Shown here: in pieces, positions 11,401 to 22,764 of the stretch
Numbering within the stretch: the stretch's first letter is position 1
Layout: the number at the start of each line of letters is the position of its first letter
Assembly (NCBI GenBank): GCA_029204225.1
Contig: MU835264.1
Location: 1-40,542, forward strand
Length of the DNA: 40,542 bases
Direction of reading: 5' to 3'
DNA from: Diphasiastrum complanatum
Taxonomy: Eukaryota; Streptophyta; Lycopodiopsida; Lycopodiales; Lycopodiaceae
The notes under the pieces: model-generated
What the model was told of the DNA's origin: nothing
The model's input: only the letters and a program-made list of their open reading frames with translations
Database searches by the model: none
Made by a program: the position numbers and the translations under genes

Positions 11401-12375
11401 ATTATCTTAAGTGGTGGTAACAATCTAGATACAGATGAAATCAAGATGGCACTCAAAAGAGAGTTTGAAATTCAAGATCTTGGTAAACTTCATTATATCT
11501 TAGGAATAGAGATTATTAGAACTTCTAAATCTACATTCATATGTCAAGAAAAGTATGTTAACTCTATTCTAAAAAGGTTTCATATGGAAGATTGTAAAGT
11601 TGTTTCTACTCCTATGGAATCAAATGTAAAGCTAACTACAAGAAGTAATGAAAGATCCTTCAAGGACATTACTCTCTATAGAAAGCTAATAGGATCTCTT
11701 ATATGGTTAACCATCACAAGACCTGATCTAAGCTTTGTGGTTGGTAAACTAAGTCAATTTATGCAAGATCCTAGTGAGGCTCATTGGAAGCTAGGAAAGA
11801 GAGTACTTAGATACATCTCGGGATCTAGAGATTTTGGCATCTTGTATGGAGGTACTACACCTAACCTTTGTGGATTTTCAGATTCAGATTTTGCAGGTGA
11901 TCAAATGGATAGGAAGTCAACAAGTGCCTTTGCAATCTATCTTGGAGATGGAGTGGTCTCATGGCTATCAAAGAAGCAACCAACTATCTCTCTATCTTCC
12001 ACCGAAGCCGAGTACAAGGCATTAACAACATGCACCAAGGAGATTCTTTGGATCAAGAGGATGTTATTGGATCTTCACTTGCTGGAACCAGAGAAGACTC
12101 CAATCATACTTTGTGATAACCTTTCAGCCCAAAGCTTGGCAAGCAATCCTGTTTTTCATGCAAGGAGCAAGCACATTGAGATTGCTCACCATTTTGTGAG
12201 AGATCAAGTCATTGCCAAAGAGGTGGAGCTTCAACATGTCTCTTCAAAGGAGTGTGTGGCTGATATCTTCACCAAACCATTGGGAAAGGACCTATATTTA
12301 ATGCATAGATCTAATCTTGGAATGTGCTCAAAGACTATGTTGAAACTAGCATCCAATGTTGAAGAGGGAGTGTGA
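8422..12375 (+). CDS. Copia Gag-Pol polyprotein, intact
   Basis: A single 1317-codon frame encodes the polyprotein for particle assembly, cDNA synthesis and integration. Gag (UBN2 type) spans about residues 15-195. A basic Lys/Gly linker leads to a CCHC knuckle, C250-FY-C253-GIKG-H258-FANE-C263. The protease has D309-SGAS. The integrase has a WHKRLGHP zinc-binding region at about 441, then catalytic D506, D568 and E604, the last two separated by exactly 35 residues. RT covers about 820-1065, with KARLVAKGYAQ near 858 and YVDD at 990-993. RNase H has DSDFAGD at 1154, STEAEYKAL near 1193 and D1232. The first ATG of the frame is used; no nearer in-frame alternative fits the gag start. The last codons encode the PPT, and the TGA lies inside the first five bases of the 3' LTR. 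No stop, frameshift or lost catalytic residue is seen. Confidence 0.97.
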   Translation: MASNGGIMLESSERSSSSNYSTWKVRMESLLELNELMDIVAEIEERPLTLQEQQRFDKKAKRALHIIKMNVTNELLKEVGKCQSASEAWNALKKLFESKSTSRVLTLRRQIFSSRQREGESAHAFILRVKSLSDDLACIDENIKDGEIVQVMLNGLLNEHANLVQSFAIQRVLPSVVDLQEILLAEEHRLQSKLDGASLQGGGEEAFFTKGKFKGKGKGKGKWSKGGNFDHDDHSSSSSSTKNNKSKFKCFYCGIKGHFANECYKKKREQGERQGNLTIDEEEHNTCESLVMTSSLLANIDDNDPWWIDSGASSHMTRHKEYFTSLLSYEGEGNIIYTANDGQCDIKGIGTIPISLSTNRKANLENVLYILSITKNLLSVSQMIDKGLDVEFIGDACLISKCGSLIAQGRRHGKLFKLDACVISNHEGCMAREQLTNQEVWHKRLGHPNFKSLEVMAKKELVLGLPKSLVANNSVCEHCALSKSHRLAYSRSTSRSKEAFQLVHSDIHSSSTTSNGGAKMYATFIDDFSRYTWIYLLKSKDEVFAAFVKFKNEMENQFNTKIKCLRSDNGGEYTSNRFKDFCIAHGIKREMSSPRTPQQNGVAERKNRTLCECAKAMRLHANLAKSFWGEALACANYLCNRWTSASLDGKTPHEVLYGRRPSVKHCRIFGCTCFVNITLDDRTKEDPSSKKGVFVGYSEVNKAYKVYIPSTKKVVISRDVIFHEENVSNVVDVDVDVPTNHHDVQDVLDEDGDATPKQTSRKTQRQRAKPSRLTYDEKGKQVVDNSNFAFLTSFDEPTCVGEAIQKKEWIQAMDHEHQALIKSNTWRLVKLPKDKKAIGCKWIFKIKTNQDGSINKYKARLVAKGYAQEYGIDYDETFAPVAKMVTIRILISLATLYDWDMWQMDVTNAFLNGDLEEDIYMEQPEGYVSHDEPNHVCYLQKSLYGLKQAPRSWYAKLNSFLLSQNFVMSEYDHSLYFRLNENDITLLLIYVDDIILSGGNNLDTDEIKMALKREFEIQDLGKLHYILGIEIIRTSKSTFICQEKYVNSILKRFHMEDCKVVSTPMESNVKLTTRSNERSFKDITLYRKLIGSLIWLTITRPDLSFVVGKLSQFMQDPSEAHWKLGKRVLRYISGSRDFGILYGGTTPNLCGFSDSDFAGDQMDRKSTSAFAIYLGDGVVSWLSKKQPTISLSSTEAEYKALTTCTKEILWIKRMLLDLHLLEPEKTPIILCDNLSAQSLASNPVFHARSKHIEIAHHFVRDQVIAKEVELQHVSSKECVADIFTKPLGKDLYLMHRSNLGMCSKTMLKLASNVEEGV
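12361..12370 (+). promoter_or_regulatory. Polypurine tract of the copia element
   Basis: GAAGAGGGAG ends at the base before the 3' LTR. It doubles as coding sequence for the last residues of the polyprotein (EEGV). Confidence 0.9.
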
Positions 12376-13025
12376 AAATTGTCAACATTTCCTAGCTAGT
12401 TTGAGGCCTAAATTGGCTAAAATTGTAAATAGTTTTGGTTCTGGAGTTTCACACGTGTGAACCAGGCCACAATGTTTTTATTTACTGTATTTTTTCAGTA
12501 TGATGAAGTGTCAAACTTCATACCCTTCAAAATGAGACCATTTTGATGTATTTTGGTCATATAAGCCATTTTTAGCTATTTTTCCTATATAGGGAATATC
12601 TAGGGTCAAGTACCTTCTAGAGAGAGGAGAGAGAGTCATCTTCCTCATCCATAAATAGTAGGGAAGTCGTGGAAAACAGGTTGGAGAAACCTTTTGTATG
12701 CTTCATTGAGATCAATAGATCATTGTCATTGTTTCTTCCTCCATTGAGAGCATTGTTGTGTGTATTGTCTTCAAGCTATTGTGTATGATCTTAGGTGCTT
12801 TCCAAAAGTGGTAGGCTGATGTATTATGGACTGTATAATGCTATTTTGGGCCGCACTTGATGTTTATGGAAGTTTCCATTTGTGATAAATTCTTTTTGAT
12901 CAAGTTCTTTGCATTCTAGGTAGCATAGAATGTGTTGCCAATTCCTAGCTTATGTAGTTTGGAGTGCAAGCATTCAAGCCAATGATCTTGGAGTTTAGAT
13001 CCACTTAGGATCTGTATTTTTCACA
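12371..13025 (+). repeat. 3' LTR of the complete copia element
   Basis: It is 655 bases, the same length as the 5' LTR, with two visible substitutions. It supplies the stop codon of the polyprotein (TGA at 12373-12375). Confidence 0.95.
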
Positions 13026-13030
13026 AGGCC
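13026..13030. repeat. Target site duplication, right copy (AGGCC)
   Basis: It exactly repeats 6590-6594 and marks the resumption of the interrupted gag-only element. Confidence 0.95.
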
Positions 13031-13619
13031 TTGGAAATCTTCTTAGAAAGTGGAAGACGTATAGATTGGAGGTTTCAGAAAGGTAGAAAAAATTTCAATT
13101 CCTTGGGGAAGTTGCTCTTGGTTGGAAATTGTAACAAATGACGAAATATATGTTTCACTTTCTTCCTACAAGAACTCATTTCATAATTAGCATCGCTGTT
13201 TCATTATCGGTCTGGTTAATCTCGTGGTAATGTAGAAGTTATCAAGGAACTTTCCAATTGAGCATCAGATTTAGCAGTTTGTTGCTATTAGGATCATGTT
13301 GTGCTGACGTTAGGATCCTAATCAAACTCGTAATAGACGTGGCATGCAGGTAGGATGTTATTGGGTTGTTTCAAACGGTCTTTAAAACTATGTTTTCTAA
13401 CTTAGTCAAGGCATTCTGCATGGTACTTTGTTTTGACATTACAATCAATCATAAAGTGGTCTGCTTGAAGCATTGGTTGTTCATCGGCCCTTGAGCAATC
13501 GCATAGCCATCTTGTATGGCTAGGACTTCTAGATTTTATACTTGGTTTTCGTGATAAGGCAAGGAATGTCCAGATTGGTATGGTTGTTATTCACATCGTT
13601 GTATGGGATTTGTGTGAAT
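13031..13619 (-). other. Interior of the gag-only element, no gene recognised
   Basis: This is the stretch downstream of gag in the minus-strand element, up to the copia insertion. Where pol would be expected there is no RT, integrase or protease word in any frame. Confidence 0.5.
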
Positions 13620-14437
13620 AGGCTGAAATGAAGGGCAATCATTGATAGGATGCATATCCCTGCAATGTGGGCACCAAATGTTTCATCGTCTATAAGGTAC
13701 CTATGCAGGGGGTAGTTGACCAGGCATATTAATTTGGATAGACTTCAGGGTATCTCGAAACGCATTGGTGAGTTTTTCCATTTGTAGTTGATATTGCTGG
13801 TTAAGCAACTCCATCTAGATTTCCAAAGTTGATTGCGAGTACCCTCGGTCGGCTTCAATTCATGGACAACATGATGTGCTCTCCTTTCCCTAGACTCGTC
13901 AACATCTGATCCTTCGTCTTCCTCCCTGATGGCTCAAACATAGTTGCCTTTAAGATCTCATATTCATCATTAGATCTAAGCTCATGTCAAATCCATCGGG
14001 GGAGTCCTACTAAGAACCAAATTATGAGCGTCTTTTCGATAGGTTGTTTGTGCACTTGACTTTTTGAACGTTTAAAACACTCGATATAGTCGCGTGCTTT
14101 GTCATCTTTTGCCATTTTGATGTTACTCAATTTGACAAAAGGGCTTTTTATCAAACGAAAGGGCTGTCATTGGATGTTTCTCATAAACTTTGCATGCATT
14201 CTCAAAGACTTGTAAAAATATTTGAGAGTCTGAGCTAACGTCGTATTTGGGTAGATCTAACTTTGGGGTTCGCTTTTCAATACGAGCTCTGTGGGTAGCA
14301 AAAGCTCCATTAAGGTGTGTTCGGGCCTTTGGTGATTCAGCACCATTATAATGGGCTCGGGCATGTGAAGACTCGGCTCTAGTAGGTTCTCGTCTCTCAA
14401 ATGGGTTTGTGGAAGGCTCGTGTAGTTGGGATTTCAT
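13620..14437 (-). pseudogene. Ty3-type gag remnant of the gag-only element
   Basis: The open part is 14437-14123 (104 codons). It ends in KLDLPKYDVSSDSQIFLQVF, the start of a retrotransposon gag core, after a charged Arg/Glu/His-rich N-terminus. Continuing down the minus strand with shifts and stops are ARDYIECFKRSKSQV, then VGLP-like and MLTSLGKEST segments. Near 13673-13634 comes CPHCRDMHPINDC, a zinc-knuckle-like motif with spacing CX2CX3HX4C, one residue short of the standard CCHC box. Gag packages RNA in the particle; here it is broken. No pol follows, consistent with a class relying on proteins from other elements. The gag assignment is good; the exact family is inferred. Confidence 0.65.
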
Positions 14438-15273
14438 TCGCGAGAACCTATGTTGTCAGACTTGCTCAAACGTAGGGGACACCATTTTAGGTGGTCAGTC
14501 CTCTGTGGTATCGGGATCATAATGGTGTGTCATTGAGTAAGTACTGGTTTTTTTTGTGTTTGGGTTTTTTTTTTTTTAAAGGTTAGGAATTGGGTTATGG
14601 CTAGGTAGGTACTTGGTTAATGGTTAAGGTGGGGTGGTTGGGTTGAGGATAGAGGTGAGTGTGGAATGAAGTGAGAGTTCAGCTGAGGTAAGAGTGCATG
14701 GGATTGGTTGTTGAGGACTGTGTTTAGTCAGTGGCAGACAATAGAGTTATGAATGTTGAAGATCAAGAACGTTGCAAAATATAGAGTTATCTCTGTAGAA
14801 ATTCAGATGGGTTGAAAGATTGGTAGATTGTGTGCAGGTATCTGAACGAGAACAATGTGGAATCATTCGTTGAGTACTTGGTTGAATGTTGTGTGTTTGA
14901 GATCAAGCGGCAACGGTGCTAAATGTTAATTGATACTCTTCTTTAGAGCTTATGCTTCTTATTTTGCCTGTCAGCAAAGTTTGTGGGCATTTCTTGAACA
15001 TTAACGTTCTTGATTCATTGCTCAGACCAGGCAGAATTGACTGATATCATCATAGTAATGCCCTGCCTTTCAGAGGAAACTCAGAAACGTCTCTTTTGAA
15101 TTGTACTCACATGAATAAATAGCCAAACATGCAAGCCAATGTGTTCAACAAATGATCTGCATGGTTTTCTACTTCTTATGCTGCAAAATCGAAATGAACA
15201 AATCAATACAAACTGAAAACTAAACTAAGCACACCACAAAGCAGAATCAAGAAACAAGAACTAGACAACATTT
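14438..15273 (-). other. Leader region of the gag-only element
   Basis: This lies between the 5' LTR and gag. A T run sits near 14565. Just inside the LTR, 15243-15261 repeats one arm of the LTR hairpin (AGAATCAAGAAACAAGAAC). No TGG-type primer binding site is seen next to the LTR. Confidence 0.5.
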
Positions 15274-16017
15274 TGAAGGTCCAAGAATTAAGAAACACAC
15301 ATTTCTTGATTCTTGGACATCAAGAACATCAAGAAATGGGATGTCACAGGATTTTCAAGAACTAAACCACAATCCCAGCCTCAATGGTTTACCTCAATGC
15401 TGATTCCTACCTTAAACCACAAAAGCAAAAAATCTAGTCCACGCTACTCTATTCCACAATTAATCCACAACTACACTAAATCCACAACCACACACAAGGA
15501 ATGGAAGGGCAAGATTGTAACTGCATCACTCAAGAAAACAAGAATGATCATGGAGCTCAAAGGATGCACCAAACTTGTAGAGGCTATTCTCATTAGGACA
15601 TGGAGTAGATGCATTACACAAAAAGCTCCCTTCTACAAAGGGGGAGTCTCTTAAATAAGGAAGAGAGCTCCTTAGGTGGCATCCTAGTGGGATTCCAAAT
15701 TACACAATCTACAAGTGGAATTATTGATTCCTCTCCACTAGAGGTCACCAGGTGGCTCACTCTACTTTTCTAAGAGAGGTCTACTTACATATATTACAAA
15801 TGCCTAGAAATACTAACTCCTACATGGTCATTCCATTTCTTTTGGGACTCACCATGAGGCTCACATAATGTCTTCTTATCATTCTTAGCTAATATTTCTC
15901 GGCTCTCATCCTTCATTCATCCCTCCTCCTCTAGAGACCTCCTCGGTCAAGGTGAGATTTGCTCTTGGGTAGCTTTGGCCTAGTATCTTGGGGATTTGTT
16001 AGAATTAGCCAACAACA
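15274..16017 (-). repeat. 5' LTR of the gag-only element
   Basis: It aligns along its length with 5096-5841. On the minus strand it begins TGTTGTTGGCTA and ends GGACCTTCA. The hairpin at 15279-15318 matches that of the partner with one mismatch. The short plus-strand ORFs here (15313-15654, 15959-16144) are not genes. Confidence 0.75.
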
Positions 16018-19000
16018 AATTGTCACAAAGCTATCATTACCTTTGGAGAAAAACAAGTTGGTCAAAGAAGGCTTTATTATTATCAAGTGGTATTGGTTTT
16101 GCTTTGACCTATGTAATTCCCTCTTAGCAAATTTAAATGTATAAGAAAAGACTCGTGAATTCTACATTCTTCCTCATTTAGAAACTCATAAAATGCATGG
16201 AGAGGCCAATTTGAGATTGTAGTGTTGGAAGTTTCATGAGAATGTATGGGCTCGTTTTGTCGAATGTGGAAGTGGATTAATAAAGATGAGCCATTGACGG
16301 TTTAGATGAATCAATCTACTACATGAATGTGAAGTTAGCTGTGTTTGTACAAGTATATGTAGGTTTTAAAAGTTTATGATTTATATGTTATTATTTACAA
16401 GCTATCTTGTCATGACTTGTGACACATGAAGGTGATTTAGTATTCACGTTGTTAGAAAATCTTGATCAATTGATTGCTATGTTGATTGATTTTTAAAGCT
16501 TTCAAGAAGAATATGTCATTTAAAATTATAAATTCTATTTCATAATAAGGAGGGTCCCTTTGTCACCTAGCAAGAAAAATCATAGAACTAGGTAATGTCT
16601 TTTCATGACAATATGCCTAAGAAGTGGTCTCATTAGTCTTTTTATAAATTTAATATTAGAATCTGGATTCCTTCAGTAGACTTGTTCTTCTAGATTGGAG
16701 TGGCCCCTTTACAATAAAGAGTCAATAAACATGGTTGGCAAATACATTTCTAAGTAGTAAATATGGCCTTGATAATATTGTTTCCCAACCACAAGTCTCC
16801 ATTGGACATGTTACACTATAATATAAAAAGAGGTAAACACGAGATGTGTGTTGATTTTTAGCTTGACATTTTCCACTCTTATAAGTTGCATGTGAACATT
16901 CTTTTGAAAGATACTATTGTCAATGTCATCAACTATCGCTTTTTGTTTATAGTAAATGTGAATCTCATGATAATGTGGCAACGTTTTTTTTAGCACAAAT
17001 TTGTCAACATCAAGTTATATGTGGTGATCATATAGAAAAGGTGGCATTATTATGAGCTATTCATGTCCAAGAAATAAAGAGCAAAATCGACCAAAGTATA
17101 AATTGTAACAATCCAACTATTATGGGAATTTGTTTTCTTGCACGTAAGCGAACTCAATACTACTTATGAGTTTGTTGGAGTAAGTTGTACATGTTTGCAA
17201 ATATTAAATTTCTTCTTGCTAGCATAACTCTTGAAGCTAGATCACTTGGTAAGAAAATGTTGACTTTATCAGATTTCCAATGACCATTCTATTTTAGAAC
17301 ATACATATCAAACGATTATGTTTAACAACCTTTTTCACATGCATAAGCTAGCAACTATCACTACAAAATACCCTTGCTAATTTGAAAGTGATTTTTGCAA
17401 AGCCTTTAAAGAAGTAGGAACATGAATAGAAATAAATAACTATAATTAACTATAGATACATTGGTATGCATGCTTATGAAATAAGGAATTCTAATTTTCA
17501 TTTTTTCTATCACCGACAAGGCTACAAAAATTTGCAAGGATGTACAAACACATGTTGTACTATATTAATGTAGAACAAAGTTACAACTTCAAGCACAAAT
17601 CTAGACAAGTTACATTGTGATCTAGAATAGTAGATAATTTATCACAACTTTATGATTTTCAGGTTTGTGATTATAAAATTCTTCTACAAAAATGAATTGC
17701 TTTCTTAATTTGTTAAGATGAATAAAAATGTAGCTATCAAATTACATTAGCAAATCCACCCTTTGTTATTCACTAGTGAATTACTACTTTAAGCAAATGC
17801 CCCATCTCAAGATATAATGAAACATTCATATGCCATTGGACATAAATAAATAATTACAAAAAAAATGAAGTTGCAAGTGCATATTTTTCTGGGATTCATA
17901 TCTGACACAACAGAGTCAATTGAGAAAGTTTGAAAACATATGACAAATTTATGGTGATATAACGATAAGAACTATGCAATATAGAGAGTCACATGAAATT
18001 GTCCTAAGCCTGTAACAAAATATTACAAAAAAGTAGTTATGCAATAGCTGAATCAAAGTATTTCCATTGCATACCAATGCATTGGTTCAACCATGCCTCT
18101 TTCTTCACAACGACTCCCTCCTTCATAATGACTAATTAATGCATTTTTTACAAGGGAAACATAACTGACTTCAAATTCAAACTATAACCATCAATGTGAA
18201 AAATAAAAATGCTATCTATGTTGATTGTAGGGGTTTGATTAAGTTTTTCATCAAGCATCTATATGTGAGTAGTTGATAGGGCCAATTTTGGCTTAGCAAA
18301 ATAGTCAAAGTACATGTAAAGCCATGATTTGGCCAAAAGTGACTTGTGATCGAGGTTTGTCCCTGCAACCAAGTGACGAACACACCTTGGAAAGAAAAGA
18401 CGAATCGAAGATAAACAAGTTGGCTATAGGACACAAAATTGGGTGCTGTAAAGCTTAGTATAGAGGGAGACCTAGTGAACAAGATAGTTGCCACGTCAGC
18501 CTGCCACTAGGATTGACACGTGCGAGTTCAGAACAACCAAAAAACCTTTAGGAGGATGCACTTTTTCAAGCCAAATCTGCCAAAAAACTTGCAAACAGTC
18601 AACCAAGCCTAAAAGTCATGATCCAAGCAGTCTTAAATGGTCTCTAAGAGTTCTATGAAGCCTTCATACAGATCCTATGAAGCAGTATGGGCTGAGAACC
18701 ATGAATTCTTGATTTCTAGAAGTCAAAATTGCTACAAACTTGATGGAATTGAAACATAAGTCTCTACCCATCAATTTACAGGTTTGATAGCTTGCTGGGA
18801 AGGTAAAAAGGAATAAAAATCAAGTTGTGAATAATCCAGAATGATACCCTTATAGATTTAGAGAAATCCACCCCCCAAAATTCACCAAAATTGGTCAATT
18901 TTTTGATTTCCTACAATCCCAATTGCTAGAATTCTTGGCTCTAACTTCTAGGACAGCTTCAAAAGACTATGATTCATCTTTTCCCAGCTTTAATTGATGT

Positions 19001-19654
19001 TCAACAACCTCCTACCATCCAATTTCATGAAAAAACAAGCAAAAATCATGGATTTTGGCCCTTTCTAGGTTTTTTTCACCATGACCAATTGGAATTATAT
19101 AGCAAGAACGTTTTTCTAATCCACATGCAATCTAATATATAGAGTTATAACCAACCAATTGATCTGAACTTGCTGAATTTTGAATTTTACCATCAATTTT
19201 GTGCCAAACTCATGGAAAACAAGCCAAATTTGGCCACAAAAGAGCCTAGAGTCCAAATACATGGGAAGATCCAACATGCAACCTGAATTTCAACTACTTC
19301 AAAGTGAATTAACTTGCTAGAAATTTCAGATCCATAACTAGTTTTGAGCTACACATGCTAAAACTCCAAAAAGCATCCAAAATTGATTTCCTAGCTCAAT
19401 TCTCCATAAACCACAATGAATTCGAGAGAGATATGGATCATGCAAATTAAAATTGGGAAGATCCACCAACTTGCAACCTTGCTCCTCTTCTTGGATGAGA
19501 ATACTAGTTGATCACCACCAAGCTCCAATGAAAAGCACCAAGTATCCAGATATCATGACAAGAGATAGCTACACATTACTTGGCAAGGTCGAGGACCTCA
19601 TAAAGCTGACAGCGGCCAGCCTCATAGCCCTTTTGCATCCTCAACCGGAATGGC
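16018..19654. other. No recognised gene (3.6 kb)
   Basis: The stretch is AT-rich with only short ORFs (up to 92 codons at 18494-18216) that show no known domain. Composition and absence of structure suggest old, decayed element or intergenic DNA. I looked for, and did not find, continuation of the copia RT cut at 5095. Confidence 0.5.
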
Positions 19655-20289
19655 GGAAGGTGCATGTGTGTCGGGAGTAAGCCAATTCATGCATGCACTG
19701 AAGCAGTCACATTGAAAAGCCACCAAGCGTATTCTTAGGTATGTGAAGGATACAACAAAATTTGGCTTATTTAATTCTCGTGACCATGTGAAACTTAAAG
19801 GCTACATCGATGCAAATTGGAGTGGAAACATGGATAACATACGCTCTACTTCAAAGTATGTTTTTCACATTGGTAATGGGTGTCTTTCATGGTCTAGTAA
19901 GAAGTACAATATAGTAGCCCATCCACCACAAAAGTTGAGTACAAACCTTTGGGGAGTGTTATACATGAAGTTGTTTGGTTGCATAGTTGCTTGTAGAAAT
20001 TGGACTTTAGCAAGACACGAGGAGTGTCATTTTTTGTAATATTCAGAGTGGCATACAACTTCTAAAAAATCTTGTTTATCATGCTAGAACTAAGCACATA
20101 GAAATTAACTATCACTTTGTATGTGAAAGTGTGCTTAGTAATGAAATTAAAATAGTACACTATAGTATTGTAAATCAGATGGCTAATGTTCTTACAAAAC
20201 TGTTCAACAAGGACAAGTTTGAGATGCTTAGAAATAAACTTTCTGTTATGACATTAAGAGTAAATTTAAGCTTTAGGGAGAGAAATTGA
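19655..20289 (+). pseudogene. Ty1/copia RNase H and 3' end remnant
   Basis: Words of a copia C-terminus follow in order. VSQFMHALKQSH begins near 19676, with a stop in place of the usual Trp. Then KATKRILRYVKDTTKFGL, GYIDANWSGNMDNIRSTSKY, and ISW-type LSWSSKK. After a shift come HARTKHIEINYHFVCESV near 20085 and NQMANVLTK near 20170. At 20270-20284 a purine-rich AGGGAGAGAAA patch looks like a PPT, followed by TTGAAAGC as a possible LTR start. The upstream RT is absent. It is broken by several shifts and stops, so not functional. Confidence 0.85.
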
Positions 20290-21081
<792 letters not shown>

Positions 21082-21284
21082 TTGCCATTGTTGCCGCAAC
21101 TGCATGTATATTTTAATGTGTTTATATTGAATTCAATCCAAGAGTTTTACTGTGTTCGATCATTGTGTCAGTTTGAATGTGCTCATTTCCTTCTCATTAT
21201 TTCGTATAAGATGTTTAATCAAATTTGATGATTGATTGGTGAATGTCAATACTATTTAACACTTTTTCGAGCTTCGCTTTATAA

Positions 21285-21415
21285 TCTTTGTGTTTGTCTA
21301 TGTAATTGACAATTTTGATCATGATGATATCAAAGTTAGAATAAGGTAGATTCAAATATATTTCTTCTTTCAAATATCTGATTTGAATCTAATAGGCATA
21401 GTACATGCACCGAGG
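21285..21415 (+). repeat. Dispersed repeat, copy 1
   Basis: It is similar in the same orientation to about 30030-30160. Shared words are TATGTAAT, AAGTTAGAAT, TGATTTGAATCTAATAGGC (TGATTCGAATCTGATAGGC in the other copy) and CATGCACCGAGG (CATGCACTGAGG). Both copies lie a few hundred bases to the right of a GA/CT microsatellite. The element type is unknown. Confidence 0.55.
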
Positions 21416-22480
21416 AAAACATTACAGTCCTTTTGTTCCATTTTTCCCAACAATCCTTGTACCTCCAAATCATTTGATAATTTCCCGGTTAGTGGTAGGG
21501 ACCGATGCAACTAAACTTGTGCATCCATTTAATAGAGACATTGAATTTTACATGGATACGAGGTCTTTCACAATGAAAAAACCAATAATTAGTAGTTGTA
21601 TGCACGTAATTTATCCAATGTAGGCATCCATTGTCATTGCTTAAACTTGCACTAGATTTTGGTACCCTTGAATAAGAAAACACTTGAAAGGATGTGGGAG
21701 TGGGATTTTTTAGTGACCTTTGTTGGTGCTATGGGTCATTCGAGAAGTCGTGACGAGCCCGTTAGAACTTTTGTGAATCACCTAATTACCATGAAGGTTT
21801 TTAGAAAGAACATTATCTTATCGAAAGGATGCACAAAAAATTCACGACCGTAAGTTAGCATGATTGTTAGATGTGTTGGAAATGTTTTTTGGCCATCATT
21901 CTTTAGGATGAATCATGTATTGAATTGGTCTAAAGTTTTACTAATATCAAGGAAACTTTATGAGTGTGTAGATTTTTTATTATAGACTTTTATGGCTTAA
22001 ATGATGTGTAAGAGATATATGTGCTATGGATTGGATTTTCATTGTAGTTCAAAATATTTGAGAGAGTCCTCAACATATTAGGTATCGATAGCCAAGTTGT
22101 AGGCTATGACTTGTAGCACAGTTGTACACAAACCCATGGTAGTTGGGAGGCATTAGGTGATGCTACAAATTGTAGCCTGCTTCCTAGCTACTGATGTCAC
22201 ACATAAGAAAAGATTAATTTTTGTTGCACCATTGAATGGAATGGCTTATGCAACCATATCGTTATGTGGTTCAACTGTAAATATGGTGTGCTACATGGTA
22301 CACAACCATTGAGAGTTGCCAAAAGTGGCAACCCTTTAGCACACCACATGAGATATGGGATCGAAATAGATGTGTGCGTGTCTCTCCCCCCCTCTCTAGA
22401 CTACACCACCCCATGAAATGGCTTAAGCAACCATACATATGGCCAAACCATTGCTAATGGCTACAAATATGATACTATGT
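21416..22480. other. No recognised gene
   Basis: Only short ORFs without known domains. The region precedes the probable 5' end of the PPR gene. Confidence 0.5.
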
Positions 22481-22525
22481 AAGCGCCCACCCAAGCGAGA
22501 GAAGAAAATGGTTGGTGCTTATAGA

Positions 22526-22534
22526 TTAGGGTTT
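22526..22534 (-). promoter_or_regulatory. Telo-box motif AAACCCTAA
   Basis: The plus strand reads TTAGGGTTT, i.e. AAACCCTAA on the minus strand, a motif enriched near the 5' ends of plant housekeeping genes. A second copy lies 97 bases downstream. Both sit about 600-700 bases upstream of the PPR start codon and could mark its promoter or first untranslated exon. Confidence 0.4.
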
Positions 22535-22622
22535 CTAACAAAAAAAAAAAAAGGTTTTGGGACTTCCTTATACTCTATCAAGTAGGTGCTAAGGGGTTGC
22601 CATAAACTTAGTGAGAGAGGTT

Positions 22623-22631
22623 TTAGGGTTT
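22623..22631 (-). promoter_or_regulatory. Second telo-box motif
   Basis: TTAGGGTTT on the plus strand within TTTTAGGGTTTCGG. Paired copies near a plant gene start are more convincing than one, but use is inferred. Confidence 0.4.
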
Positions 22632-22764
22632 CGGACAAATGCAATGCAAGCTTATTGCAAAAAGGAGGCGTGAAAAGCTCTTTTGTTTTTCAGCAGAAAG
22701 CAATTCCTTGCAAAAATGGTGAACTGCACAGAGGTGTTAAAACAATTTGGAACCTGAAGGGCAG

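Larger units (their letters stand above)
6595..13025 (+). mobile_element. Complete Ty1/copia LTR retrotransposon, 6431 bp, apparently young
   Basis: All structural parts are present in order: TSD, 655-bp LTR starting TGTGAAAATT and ending TTTTTCACA, iMet PBS at 7250, a 1.16-kb leader, one uninterrupted gag-pol frame, a PPT at 12361-12370, the second 655-bp LTR, and the TSD. The two LTRs differ at only two places that I can see (A/G near 6667, G/T near 7114 in the 5' copy), about 0.3 percent. The insertion is therefore recent on an evolutionary scale. The domain order PR-INT-RT-RH defines Ty1/copia. I do not assign a finer lineage with confidence. It sits inside the opposite-strand gag-only element. 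Confidence 0.97.
5096..16017 (-). mobile_element. Gag-only LTR retrotransposon (TR-GAG/LARD-like), interrupted by a younger copia
   Basis: Two same-orientation repeats of about 745 bases (5096-5841 and 15274-16017) bound this unit; on the minus strand they begin TG..GTTGGCT and end CCTTCA. A 20-base C run (minus-strand polypurine) abuts the left one, fixing it as the 3' LTR. A broken gag lies inside at 14437-13620. Subtracting the 6.4-kb copia insertion leaves about 3 kb of interior with no protease, RT or integrase seen, which fits the gag-only or non-autonomous class. A rough comparison over about 300 bases of the two LTRs gives around 8 percent difference, so it is clearly older than the nested copia. 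I see no matching 5-base target duplication (minus-strand flanks ATACA and CAATT) and no standard TGG-type PBS. Confidence 0.7.

Noticed and set aside
15313-15654. 113-codon plus-strand ORF
   Set aside because: Lies entirely in the LTR of the gag-only element; its counterpart in the other LTR is broken.
16811-16996. Possible copia RNase H C-terminal relic on the minus strand
   Set aside because: A few words seemed suggestive, but no ordered motif could be confirmed.
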